6,622 bases of DNA from Candidatus Nitrosopumilus sp. (GCA_013043295.1 JABDOO010000065.1:1-6622), one strand, 5' to 3'; shown: positions 1 through 5,425, numbered from the stretch's first letter. The notes: generated from the sequence alone by a model not told the origin. Program-made: numbers and translations.

Positions 1-159
1 CCCCAAGCTCAAAGAATCCAAATACAGAGACAGATGCAAGTAGGTTACAAAAAGAATTTGGCCAAAAATCTAGCAGGTATCAAAAATGATATTGTAGAAC
101 CAAATGAGCCATCTGACTACTTTAAACGAGTTTTCAAAACTAAAGACTCTGTTCTTTAG
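1..159 (+). CDS. 3' end of an unidentified gene (52 codons visible)
   Basis: An open frame runs from the first base of the window to a TAG at 157-159. The start lies outside the window. The visible tail is rich in Gln, Lys and Asn, with a QIQRQMQ-type amphipathic stretch near the left edge and a basic end (DYFKRVFKTKDSVL). No membrane segment, cysteine motif or catalytic motif is visible, so I cannot assign a function. Codon use is AT-rich like that of the neighbours, and an AT-rich hairpin begins at the stop codon. The next gene on the same strand starts 116 bases later with its own TATA-like box, so this gene is probably a separate transcription unit. Confidence 0.7.
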   Translation, partial: PQAQRIQIQRQMQVGYKKNLAKNLAGIKNDIVEPNEPSDYFKRVFKTKDSVL

Positions 160-177
160 AAAATTATTCTAATTTTC
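159..177 (+). terminator. Possible AT hairpin terminator after the partial gene
   Basis: A perfect 7-bp inverted repeat, GAAAATT/AATTTTC with a 5-base loop (ATTCT), starts on the last base of the stop codon. T-rich sequence follows to about 190. Archaeal termination mainly needs T-tracts, so the hairpin could be incidental in AT-rich DNA. Confidence 0.35.
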
Positions 178-245
178 ATACTTTCTGTGTTTAAGCAAAA
201 GATATCTAAATCAAAACAGCTTGTAATTCATCTTACTGACAGGGC

Positions 246-253
246 TTTAAGTA
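246..253 (+). promoter_or_regulatory. TATA-like box for the lysyl-oxidase-like gene
   Basis: TTTAAGTA is centred about 26 bases before the ATG at 276. That spacing puts the transcription start at or next to the start codon, which predicts a leaderless mRNA. No Shine-Dalgarno sequence is seen before the ATG. Confidence 0.5.
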
Positions 254-275
254 TCAAATAATCTTGTAAATTTCA

Positions 276-1220
276 ATGACTATTAGAAAAAACATTCTTC
301 GAAAACCTCTAATGCTGATTCCAGTATTGCTTGCCTTTGGATTTATGTTTGCAACTCCAATGTTATTGGATGCTGCAGCAGCTCCTGGTGGAAATGGAAA
401 TGGAAATGGAAATGGAAATAATGGCGGATCAGGTGTTCCTAGTGACGCACTTCTTCCAGATATATCTCCAGGAATTCCAAAACATCTCAATATTCATAAT
501 CAACAACAAAATGAATGGCTAAGATTTACCAATGTATGGGCTAATGTTGGAGTTGGAGCTTTAGAATTTGAACCACTCTTCCCTGATCCAAATGCTAATG
601 AAGGAGCTACCCAAGATGCTTTCCAAAATCTATATGATGATGCAGGAAACTTTGGTATGCCATCAGAAAACATTTGGAGTGAGACCGTTAGTGAATTCAT
701 CTTCCATGAAACACACAACCACTGGCACATTAATGATATTGGAGAATTCTCAATAAGATACGCTGATCCAACAAATCCATCTGTACCAGGTGCAATAGCA
801 CTTGATGTAAATGGAAATGAAATTGCATCAGTTAAAGTTGGATTCTGTATTGCTGATGTATTCAAATACAATGGCGACGAATCACCAACTTCACAAAGAA
901 TCTATTGGGATTGTGAAGTAGGTCTACAAGGAATTCAAGCTGGATGGGTTGATCAATATCACCAATCAGTTGAAGGAAATGAAATCAATATCACCGATCT
1001 TCCAAATGGAGTATATTTCCTAGTTCATAAATGGAATCCAGACAACTCATTTGTAGATGCTAATGCATCTAACGATGAAGCATGGATGATGTTTGAATTG
1101 AGCGATTCAGGAAACGGAAATGGAAACAGACAGATTGATGAAATTGCAGGATTTAGTCCTGAATGTCTTCCAGATGGTTCTACCCCTGGAATATGTGGTG
1201 ACATAAGCAAAAACGCCTAA
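276..1220 (+). CDS. Secreted lysyl-oxidase-like copper amine oxidase
   Basis: This 314-residue protein has a basic n-region (RKNILRK), a hydrophobic core at 11-31 and an Ala-rich cleavage region near 33-36, so it is predicted to be secreted. No C-terminal anchor is seen. A Gly-Asn linker follows at 38-52, then a lysyl oxidase domain at about 58-276. Compared from memory with human LOX, the copper motif HxxHxHxH is kept (His144, 147, 149, 151). Lys187 in VKVGFC matches the LTQ lysine (human Lys320), and Tyr228 in WVDQY matches the LTQ tyrosine (human Tyr355). The ITDLPNGVYFL segment matches the human ITDVKPGNYIL strand. The family oxidises primary amines, such as peptidyl lysine, to aldehydes, releasing ammonia and hydrogen peroxide. 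The natural substrate here is unknown. Four cysteines (191, 213, 297, 307) could form disulfides outside the cell. The ATG is supported by the TATA-like box at 246-253. Confidence 0.85.
   Translation: MTIRKNILRKPLMLIPVLLAFGFMFATPMLLDAAAAPGGNGNGNGNGNNGGSGVPSDALLPDISPGIPKHLNIHNQQQNEWLRFTNVWANVGVGALEFEPLFPDPNANEGATQDAFQNLYDDAGNFGMPSENIWSETVSEFIFHETHNHWHINDIGEFSIRYADPTNPSVPGAIALDVNGNEIASVKVGFCIADVFKYNGDESPTSQRIYWDCEVGLQGIQAGWVDQYHQSVEGNEINITDLPNGVYFLVHKWNPDNSFVDANASNDEAWMMFELSDSGNGNGNRQIDEIAGFSPECLPDGSTPGICGDISKNA
390..419 (+). repeat. Five perfect GGAAAT hexamers encoding Gly-Asn
   Basis: Five exact 6-bp copies lie in frame and encode (Gly-Asn)5, residues 39-48, between the signal peptide and the catalytic domain of the LOX-like protein. 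Because the unit is two codons, gain or loss of copies would keep the frame. A shorter, less regular Gly-Asn run (residues 279-284) sits after the catalytic domain, at about 1110-1127. Confidence 0.9.
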
Positions 1221-2077
1221 AACCATTTTTTTCTTTTATTTTTTATTTGATACAACAGCATAGCTGGCACTCCTACATACATTCCCAAATTCATCAAAAT
1301 AACCCCAATTCCATATGTTACCACCTCAGAGTCTGTCTCTGCATATTGCATTACTGACAAACTAGATAGTAATGGCGTAATTCCAATCTTTACCATCTCT
1401 TTGAATACTGGACTTTGTCTTTCCATATCTGCAATGTATGGTGAGAATGAATAGTATAGTGAGTTAAATCCAGTCATAAATGAAACACCTGAATTAGTAT
1501 TTAGTAATTGATTGTCTCTAATTTCTCTTAGCAGTTGAACTTGTGGTGCCATTTCAGAGCCGTATGCTGCAGTTGCAATGAGACAACCTCCACCTTGGGA
1601 ATCATCTATTTGTTCTTCAGTAATTTCGTTTTCTATTTCAATTTCATTTGATTCTATCACTTGATTTGGCTCCTGTACTACAATAGATTCTTCTAATTCT
1701 TTTTGTTGTTGTGCAATTTCTTGAGGAATTTCTTTAATGTTTACAGATTTTGTATCAATTTTTCCCTCTTGTGCTTCAATTTCACTTTCTTGAATTTCTA
1801 AATTATAGTAAACTCTACTTTGCTCAATTAGTTTCTGATATCTGTCTGGTTCAGAATACAACCATAGTTTGTCATTGTACAAGTTTCCACACAGTCTTGA
1901 CTCTATAGAATGATTATGATGTTCAAAGAAATCATTTCCCATAAAATAATACAACTGATAATTTTCTTCACACCATTCTATCCCATTTAATGTCAATCCA
2001 GCAGTATCTCGAAATGGAGTTTGTGCGTAGGCAGAACTAATTACAAAAATTATTGAAAAAATAAGCAAATATTTCAA
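1217..2077 (-). CDS. Exported protein with C-terminal CFI-box-type domain
   Basis: This protein has 286 residues. A signal peptide spans 1-18 with probable cleavage at AYA|QT. The N-terminal region has two cysteines (36 and 63) and aromatic and His residues (YQLYYF, EHHNHS). A Glu/Gln/Ile-rich, probably extended or coiled linker covers about 92-160. The GGGCLIATAAYGSEMAPQ motif at 162-179 follows, with a single Cys at 165. It leads to an amphipathic stretch (QLLREIRDNQLL), then YYSFSP and VFKEMVKIGITPLL. The protein ends with a hydrophobic segment at about 254-277 and a basic KNKRKK tail, as in a membrane anchor with a cytoplasmic end. I recognise the motif as the C(F/L)IATAAYGS or CFI-box C-terminal domain, found in bacteria and common in Nitrosopumilus-type archaea. 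Its function is unknown. The start is TTG, because an in-frame TAA lies immediately before it and no upstream ATG is available. The gene overlaps the convergent LOX-like gene by 4 bp. Confidence 0.75.
   Translation of the reverse strand: MKYLLIFSIIFVISSAYAQTPFRDTAGLTLNGIEWCEENYQLYYFMGNDFFEHHNHSIESRLCGNLYNDKLWLYSEPDRYQKLIEQSRVYYNLEIQESEIEAQEGKIDTKSVNIKEIPQEIAQQQKELEESIVVQEPNQVIESNEIEIENEITEEQIDDSQGGGCLIATAAYGSEMAPQVQLLREIRDNQLLNTNSGVSFMTGFNSLYYSFSPYIADMERQSPVFKEMVKIGITPLLSSLSVMQYAETDSEVVTYGIGVILMNLGMYVGVPAMLLYQIKNKRKKWF
1226..1248 (+). terminator. T-tract terminator of the LOX-like gene
   Basis: A run of T7, T4, T6 and T3 separated by single bases begins 5 bases after the TAA at 1218-1220. 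It lies inside the 3' end of the convergent gene, where its complement encodes the Lys-rich tail of that protein. Confidence 0.6.
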
Positions 2078-2102
2078 TTAGGAATTTTCTTTTTCTGCTT
2101 CT

Positions 2103-2110
2103 TGATAAAT
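2103..2110 (-). promoter_or_regulatory. TATA-like box for the CFI-box gene
   Basis: On the minus strand ATTTATCA is centred about 29 bases before the TTG start at 2077. It would give a leaderless or nearly leaderless transcript. No Shine-Dalgarno sequence is seen before the TTG, only purine-rich sequence. Confidence 0.35.
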
Positions 2111-2177
2111 GATGCTACTCTTGAAACTTATAATTTCTCAGGATCCTTTTTTAGTAAATTTGACGTAATTATACTAC

Positions 2178-2236
2178 CAAGCAAGCAGGACGATCTATTG
2201 CTCTTGTCATACGGCATATGTGAACCTGTTTGCCTG
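2178..2236. repeat. Imperfect 12-bp inverted repeat in the 172-bp spacer
   Basis: Arms at 2178-2189 (CAAGCAAGCAGG) and 2225-2236 (CCTGTTTGCCTG) pair with 10 Watson-Crick pairs, one G-U and one A-C mismatch, around a 35-base loop. The repeat lies between the stop of the signal peptidase gene (2250) and the start of the CFI-box gene (2077). It could be a structured 3' end of the peptidase mRNA or part of a small RNA. I find no convincing protein gene in this spacer. Confidence 0.4.
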
Positions 2237-2249
2237 AAAATTTGTAAAC

Positions 2250-3017
2250 TTATTCTTTCTTTTTTGGATTATCCTTTTCTTCTGATTTTGTTTTATCGTC
2301 TATGGAATCCTCTATTCCTTCGAAAGTTTTATCGATCTTGGCAGCTTTTGTCACATTTTCAGGTTTATCAGTATCATCCAACTCTTCAGAGTCTTTAGAT
2401 TCTTCAATGTGTTCGGAATATTCTGAATCTTTTTCAATCTTGTCTATATCTGATAATTCTTCAATTGTATCAGGGTTTTCTGAATCTAGTGGATCTGAAA
2501 GAGGAAGTTCTTTTTCATTTTTCTTTTTTATCAATTGCTTTACAACCATTATCCCAATTACAATTGCAATAATGATATAGTTGATTGGAGGCTTTAGCAA
2601 TTGAGTGATATATCCTACTTGAGGAAGTGTATATGCTACTTTTCCAATGTATTCTTCTTCTGTTATTGGAAAGTCAGTACCTGGAATAGATGCTGGATTT
2701 GCATCACCTTTGGTTCTAATTGTTTTAGGCTCATCCTCAATAATCGATGCAACTCTATGTACAATCACTCTATCATGATCAGATGGCCGATTAAAAACAA
2801 TGATATCTCCTACTTGAATGTCTTCAAAGGGCTCATGACCTGAAACTATCAATACATCATAAACTTCTAAAACTGGAATCATACTTCCACTTGCTACAAC
2901 ATAAAACGGATTTTGTGTTCCAAACGCCACCTGCAGACCAATCCAAATGACTAAAACCCCTACTCCGACAATTATAATGTCTTTAACTACTCCTTTAGGG
3001 ATTGATCTTTTTGCCAA
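2250..3017 (-). CDS. Signal peptidase I, archaeal (Ser/His) type, with acidic tail
   Basis: This 255-residue membrane protease removes signal peptides from proteins exported by the Sec pathway, acting on the outer face of the membrane. The first membrane segment is at about 13-31. The SGSM box at 43-46 holds the nucleophile Ser45. The VHR motif at 86-88 holds His87 in the position that is Lys in most bacterial enzymes, as in archaeal and ER (SEC11-like) peptidases. The TKGDAN box at 102-107 contains a conserved Asp (105). A second membrane segment lies at about 146-163, followed by a basic stop (KKK). Residues 167-255 form an unusual Asp/Glu/Ser/Lys-rich tail, predicted to be cytoplasmic and disordered. 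The start is TTG at 3017, since an in-frame TAA directly precedes it and the next Met is at the active site. The gene lies 43 bp after the PRC/zinc-ribbon gene, so read-through from it is possible. Confidence 0.9.
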   Translation of the reverse strand: MAKRSIPKGVVKDIIIVGVGVLVIWIGLQVAFGTQNPFYVVASGSMIPVLEVYDVLIVSGHEPFEDIQVGDIIVFNRPSDHDRVIVHRVASIIEDEPKTIRTKGDANPASIPGTDFPITEEEYIGKVAYTLPQVGYITQLLKPPINYIIIAIVIGIMVVKQLIKKKNEKELPLSDPLDSENPDTIEELSDIDKIEKDSEYSEHIEESKDSEELDDTDKPENVTKAAKIDKTFEGIEDSIDDKTKSEEKDNPKKKE

Positions 3018-3041
3018 TTACATTCTCGCCTATAGTATCAT

Positions 3042-3049
3042 TGATTAAA
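3042..3049 (-). promoter_or_regulatory. TATA-like box for the signal peptidase gene
   Basis: TTTAATCA on the minus strand is centred about 28 bases before the TTG at 3017 and about 22 before an ATG at 3023. It supports a transcription start very close to the TTG, independent of the upstream gene. Confidence 0.4.
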
Positions 3050-3060
3050 TTTCCTAACTG

Positions 3061-3816
3061 TTAGATTTTAGTTCCACATTCTTCGCAGAACTTGGAACCC
3101 TCTTTGTTTACAAATCCACAACCAGAGCATTTTCCTGGCTGTGCTGCTTCTTGAGGATTACCTAAAAGAACAACTTCACCAATTTTCTTGATGCTACTCC
3201 ACGGAATACTTCCTTCTGTTCCATCTTCTTTAGTAATTACTAAAACCATTGATTGAGTAGAATCAATTCCAACTTGTTTTGCTGTTCCAATTTTATTTGC
3301 ACTCTCATCAAATACAATTTTTCCTTCAATTGATGTAACTGATGTAGCAGGTCCTGGTTGTGTAACAGTTTCTTGTGTGGTAGCTGGCTCTGGTATTTGT
3401 TGTGGTGTTGGCTCTGGTTGAGGTGCAGTTTCTTGTTGCGGTGCACTTTGAACTTGAGGTTCTAGTGGTTTTGCAACTCCTACATCTCCTGCTTCATCTT
3501 CTTTTTTGAATTCTCTGTATTCTGCAATTGATGCATTACATGAATTGCAAATGTATTGACCGCGTTCTGCAAGAATTAAATTCTCTGCAACTTCTTCATT
3601 TGGATTTTCAAATTCAATTTTTGGTGGACCTTCAAATTCTTTTTCACAAGTATTGCAAAAATGCTTTGTAATTTTATCTGCATCTAATCTTCCGATTGGT
3701 GCTAAAAATAGATCAGGACCGCCTAGATTGCCTTTCATTTGTTGCTCATCAGTAACAGTAGCCATAACATAGCCGCCGGATCCTCTTAATTTTTTAAGTC
3801 TTAATTCTGAACTCAT
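3061..3816 (-). CDS. PRC-barrel protein with N- and C-terminal zinc ribbons
   Basis: This 251-residue protein has no signal peptide and is presumably cytoplasmic. Two CxxC knuckles, Cys54/57 and Cys90/93, form a possible N-terminal zinc site with a 32-residue insert. A Pro/Gln/Thr-rich linker follows at about 115-160. Residues 163-218 look like a PRC-barrel domain (EGKIVFDESANKIG, then GSIPWSSIKKIGEVVLL); this fold is found in RimM and the photosynthetic reaction centre H subunit. A second zinc ribbon at the C-terminus has Cys230/233 and Cys244/247, in the pattern CSGCG-FCEECG. The order ribbon-linker-barrel-ribbon suggests an adaptor that binds nucleic acid or protein, but no partner can be read from the sequence. 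The ATG at 3816 is supported by a TATA-like region upstream; Met18 is a weaker alternative start. The gene is divergent from thioredoxin across 115 bp. Confidence 0.75.
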   Translation of the reverse strand: MSSELRLKKLRGSGGYVMATVTDEQQMKGNLGGPDLFLAPIGRLDADKITKHFCNTCEKEFEGPPKIEFENPNEEVAENLILAERGQYICNSCNASIAEYREFKKEDEAGDVGVAKPLEPQVQSAPQQETAPQPEPTPQQIPEPATTQETVTQPGPATSVTSIEGKIVFDESANKIGTAKQVGIDSTQSMVLVITKEDGTEGSIPWSSIKKIGEVVLLGNPQEAAQPGKCSGCGFVNKEGSKFCEECGTKI

Positions 3817-3838
3817 ATCTGGGATTTACCAAAACGTC

Positions 3839-3852
3839 ATTTAAGTATATAT
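3839..3852 (-). promoter_or_regulatory. TATA-like region for the PRC/zinc-ribbon gene
   Basis: On the minus strand the sequence ATATATACTTAAAT offers two overlapping boxes. One is centred about 27 bases before the ATG at 3816 (leaderless) and the other about 32 bases before it (short leader). Which one is used cannot be decided by eye. Confidence 0.5.
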
Positions 3853-3893
3853 CAAAATTAATTTTCCAACAAAAAATATGGTGCTAATTCTGG

Positions 3894-3915
3894 TGAACGT
3901 TTTTAGGTACGTTCA
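3894..3915 (+). promoter_or_regulatory. Inverted-repeat operator candidate around the thioredoxin TATA box
   Basis: TGAACGT (3894-3900) and its exact reverse complement ACGTTCA (3909-3915) flank the 8 bases TTTTAGGT (3901-3908). That core is the best TATA-like element for thioredoxin, centred about 27 bases before its ATG at 3932. A dimeric regulator bound here would directly affect TBP access. The repeat is seen; the regulatory role is inferred. Confidence 0.55.
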
Positions 3916-3931
3916 ATAAAATAATCTTAGA

Positions 3932-4258
<327 letters not shown>

Positions 4259-4271
4259 ATTCAAACACTCG

Positions 4272-4286
4272 TTTTTCCTCTTTTTT
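4272..4286 (+). terminator. T-tract terminator of thioredoxin
   Basis: T5 and T6 runs split by CCTC begin 14 bases after the thioredoxin stop codon, with no hairpin, as is usual for archaeal termination. Confidence 0.6.
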
Positions 4287-4315
4287 GATCCTAAAGTAAT
4301 TAATATTCCAAAAAT

Positions 4316-4322
4316 GGAGTGA
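4316..4322 (+). promoter_or_regulatory. Shine-Dalgarno-like site before the 4327 gene
   Basis: GGAGTGA lies 4 bases before the ATG at 4327 and resembles the archaeal GGAGGTGA consensus. It is the clearest ribosome binding site in the window; the other starts look leaderless. An AT-rich TATA-like stretch at about 4292-4307 would give a very short leader, so it is unclear whether the site is fully transcribed. Confidence 0.4.
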
Positions 4323-4326
4323 GATT

Positions 4327-4872
4327 ATGTCATTTGGTGAAGTAGATACCTTAAACATGCTCTTTGACAAACTACAAAGTTTGTTTGATGAATCTCAAGG
4401 ATACTATGAATCATTTTTGGATACTAATAACATGTACAAGAAAGGACAAATCAGTGACAAAGAATTCTTCCAAAAATTAGGTGATTATACAGTCGCATAC
4501 TCTGCATTAGAATTTCTAGCTATCAAAGTAATCTTTGAATTAAAAAAATCAATTGGCTCTGGCTCTGGAAATACACAATCTCCTGGATTGATGCCCGGAA
4601 TGGGCCAACCTGGAATGATGGCAGGAGGTATGGGTCAACCACCAAGATCTGGAACTGCTGAAAATCCTGTAGGTGGCAGTCCACCAGGAATTGTTTCTGC
4701 ACAAGAAGCATTTGGAGATGTTGGAACTTTACCTTCACCTGATCCTTCCTTGATGCCAAGACAAACTGTATCTCCACAAACTGCACCACAGGGTGGTAAT
4801 GGATGTTCTTCGTGTGGTTCACCACTTAGAGCAAATGCAAAGTTTTGCACAAAGTGTGGTGCAAAGGCCTAA
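4327..4872 (+). CDS. Small helical protein with C-terminal zinc ribbon
   Basis: This protein has 181 residues and no signal peptide. The N-terminal 75 residues look mainly alpha-helical (FDKLQSLFDESQGYYESFL, then KKGQISDKEFFQKLGDY, then a hydrophobic helix ending in ELKKS). This could be a small oligomerisation or binding domain that I do not recognise. A flexible Gly/Met/Pro/Ser-rich linker spans about 77-157 with GMGQP repeats. The end is a zinc ribbon with Cys160/163 and Cys174/177 in the pattern CSSCG-FCTKCG, close to the C-terminal ribbons of the two flanking genes. The ATG is supported by the GGAGTGA site. The gene follows thioredoxin on the same strand by 68 bp, but a T-tract lies between them. 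It is convergent with the next zinc-ribbon gene. Its function is unknown. Confidence 0.8.
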   Translation: MSFGEVDTLNMLFDKLQSLFDESQGYYESFLDTNNMYKKGQISDKEFFQKLGDYTVAYSALEFLAIKVIFELKKSIGSGSGNTQSPGLMPGMGQPGMMAGGMGQPPRSGTAENPVGGSPPGIVSAQEAFGDVGTLPSPDPSLMPRQTVSPQTAPQGGNGCSSCGSPLRANAKFCTKCGAKA

Positions 4873-4897
4873 AATTAATAATTAAAAATTTATTTTC
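4873..4897. terminator. AT-only convergent terminator region
   Basis: The 25 bases between the two convergent zinc-ribbon genes are almost wholly A and T, with T-rich runs on both strands and a small AATTAATAATT near-palindrome. The region can plausibly end both transcripts. Confidence 0.45.
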
Positions 4898-5275
4898 TTA
4901 TTCTTGTGTTGTTCCACATTCAGGACAGAATTTTGCAGTTGCTGATAAACTAGTACCACATTCAGAACAAAATTTCCCACTAGGAATTTGCTCATTGTAT
5001 GCATTTCCAACATTTGCTGAACTCTTGACTGCACCTGATGGAACATATGTCTCATCATCAATTAAGACTGGTTCAAAGTCCTGCTCTACCAAATATGTCA
5101 TCATTCTTGGAATTCCTTTACCATCGTTTTTTGGATCTGGAACTGAATCACCTAACCAAAATGCAAACCTCATCAGTGTTAACTCTGGTGTAGAGAATGC
5201 TAGAGTATGCTTTGACATGTAATCTTGTGCAGCTTTTTTGCCGTCAAAACCTTCCATGATGATGATATTTTTCAT
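4898..5275 (-). CDS. Small protein with C-terminal zinc ribbon
   Basis: This protein has 125 residues from the first ATG. The N-terminal 75 residues form a compact mixed alpha/beta region (KKAAQDYMSKHTLAF, then LTLMRFAFWLGDS, then MMTYLVEQDFEPVLIDDE) that I do not recognise. A short Ser/Ala/Gly/Asn linker at 78-99 leads to a zinc ribbon with Cys103/106 and Cys117/120 (FCSECG-FCPECG). There is no signal peptide or membrane segment. The start is uncertain. A TATA-like box at 5281-5288 is only about 10 bases before the ATG at 5275 but about 27-28 bases before a second in-frame ATG at 5257, which would give a leaderless 119-residue protein (MEGFDG...). The longer form is kept here because it begins with a plausible beta strand (KNIII) and could be translated by read-through from the tRNA gene upstream. 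Confidence 0.75.
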   Translation of the reverse strand: MKNIIIMEGFDGKKAAQDYMSKHTLAFSTPELTLMRFAFWLGDSVPDPKNDGKGIPRMMTYLVEQDFEPVLIDDETYVPSGAVKSSANVGNAYNEQIPSGKFCSECGTSLSATAKFCPECGTTQE

Positions 5276-5280
5276 TTATG

Positions 5281-5288
5281 TATAATAG
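5281..5288 (-). promoter_or_regulatory. TATA-like box favouring the ATG at 5257
   Basis: CTATTATA on the minus strand lies between the tRNA gene and the small zinc-ribbon gene. Its distance fits transcription starting at the second ATG (5257), not the first (5275). No TATA-like element is found at the matching distance from 5275, where the GC-rich tRNA 3' end lies. Confidence 0.4.
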
Positions 5289-5300
5289 TTTCTGGAAAAG

Positions 5301-5372
5301 TGGACCGGGAGGGAATCGCACCCTCGACCTCCTCGTTGCGAACGAGGCATTATACTCCTAAACCACCGGCCC
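5301..5372 (-). tRNA. tRNA-Ala, anticodon CGC
   Basis: This 72-base cloverleaf has a 7-bp acceptor stem GGGCCGG/CCGGTCC and discriminator A73 at 5301, with no encoded CCA. The anticodon stem is CCTCG/CGAGG with loop TTCGCAA, giving anticodon CGC at 5340-5338, which reads GCG (Ala). The G3-U70 wobble pair, the main alanine identity element, is present. The variable loop is AGGTC and the T stem is GAGGG/CCCTC. There is no intron. Two elbow positions are unusual: the T loop reads TGCGATT (G at 55), and the D loop AGGAGTA places A at 18. A D-stem T13-T22 mismatch is also present. A TATA-like AATAAAAG at 5397-5404 lies about 28 bases upstream. Confidence 0.92.
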
Positions 5373-5396
5373 TCAGAGTTTCTCTTTTGGGTTGTT

Positions 5397-5404
5397 CTTT
5401 TATT
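5397..5404 (-). promoter_or_regulatory. TATA-like box for the tRNA-Ala gene
   Basis: AATAAAAG on the minus strand is centred about 28 bases before the mature tRNA 5' end, the usual archaeal spacing. Confidence 0.4.
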
Positions 5405-5417
5405 CATTTTCTCAACG

Positions 5418-5425
5418 CATAATAG
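5418..5425 (+). promoter_or_regulatory. TATA-like box for the amidohydrolase gene
   Basis: CATAATAG is centred about 27 bases before the ATG at 5449 and supports that codon as a leaderless start over the ATG at 5432, which meets a stop after six codons. Confidence 0.4.

Noticed and set aside
254..490. Minus-strand ORF with a Phe-Pro repeat
   Set aside because: The FPFPFP run is only the complement of the GGAAAT repeat in the real LOX-like gene.
2102..2398. Plus-strand ORF of 98 codons starting in the spacer
   Set aside because: Most of it lies antisense to the signal peptidase acidic tail, and its composition looks like a translated complement. There is no ribosome site or recognisable motif.
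4314..4322. ATG-GAG-TGA mini-ORF before the 4327 gene
   Set aside because: It coincides with the Shine-Dalgarno-like GGAGTGA and is more simply explained as part of that site.
4845..5422. Plus-strand ORFs across the small zinc-ribbon gene and the tRNA
   Set aside because: They are antisense to a gene with clear zinc-ribbon cysteines and to a complete tRNA cloverleaf, and show no coding features of their own.
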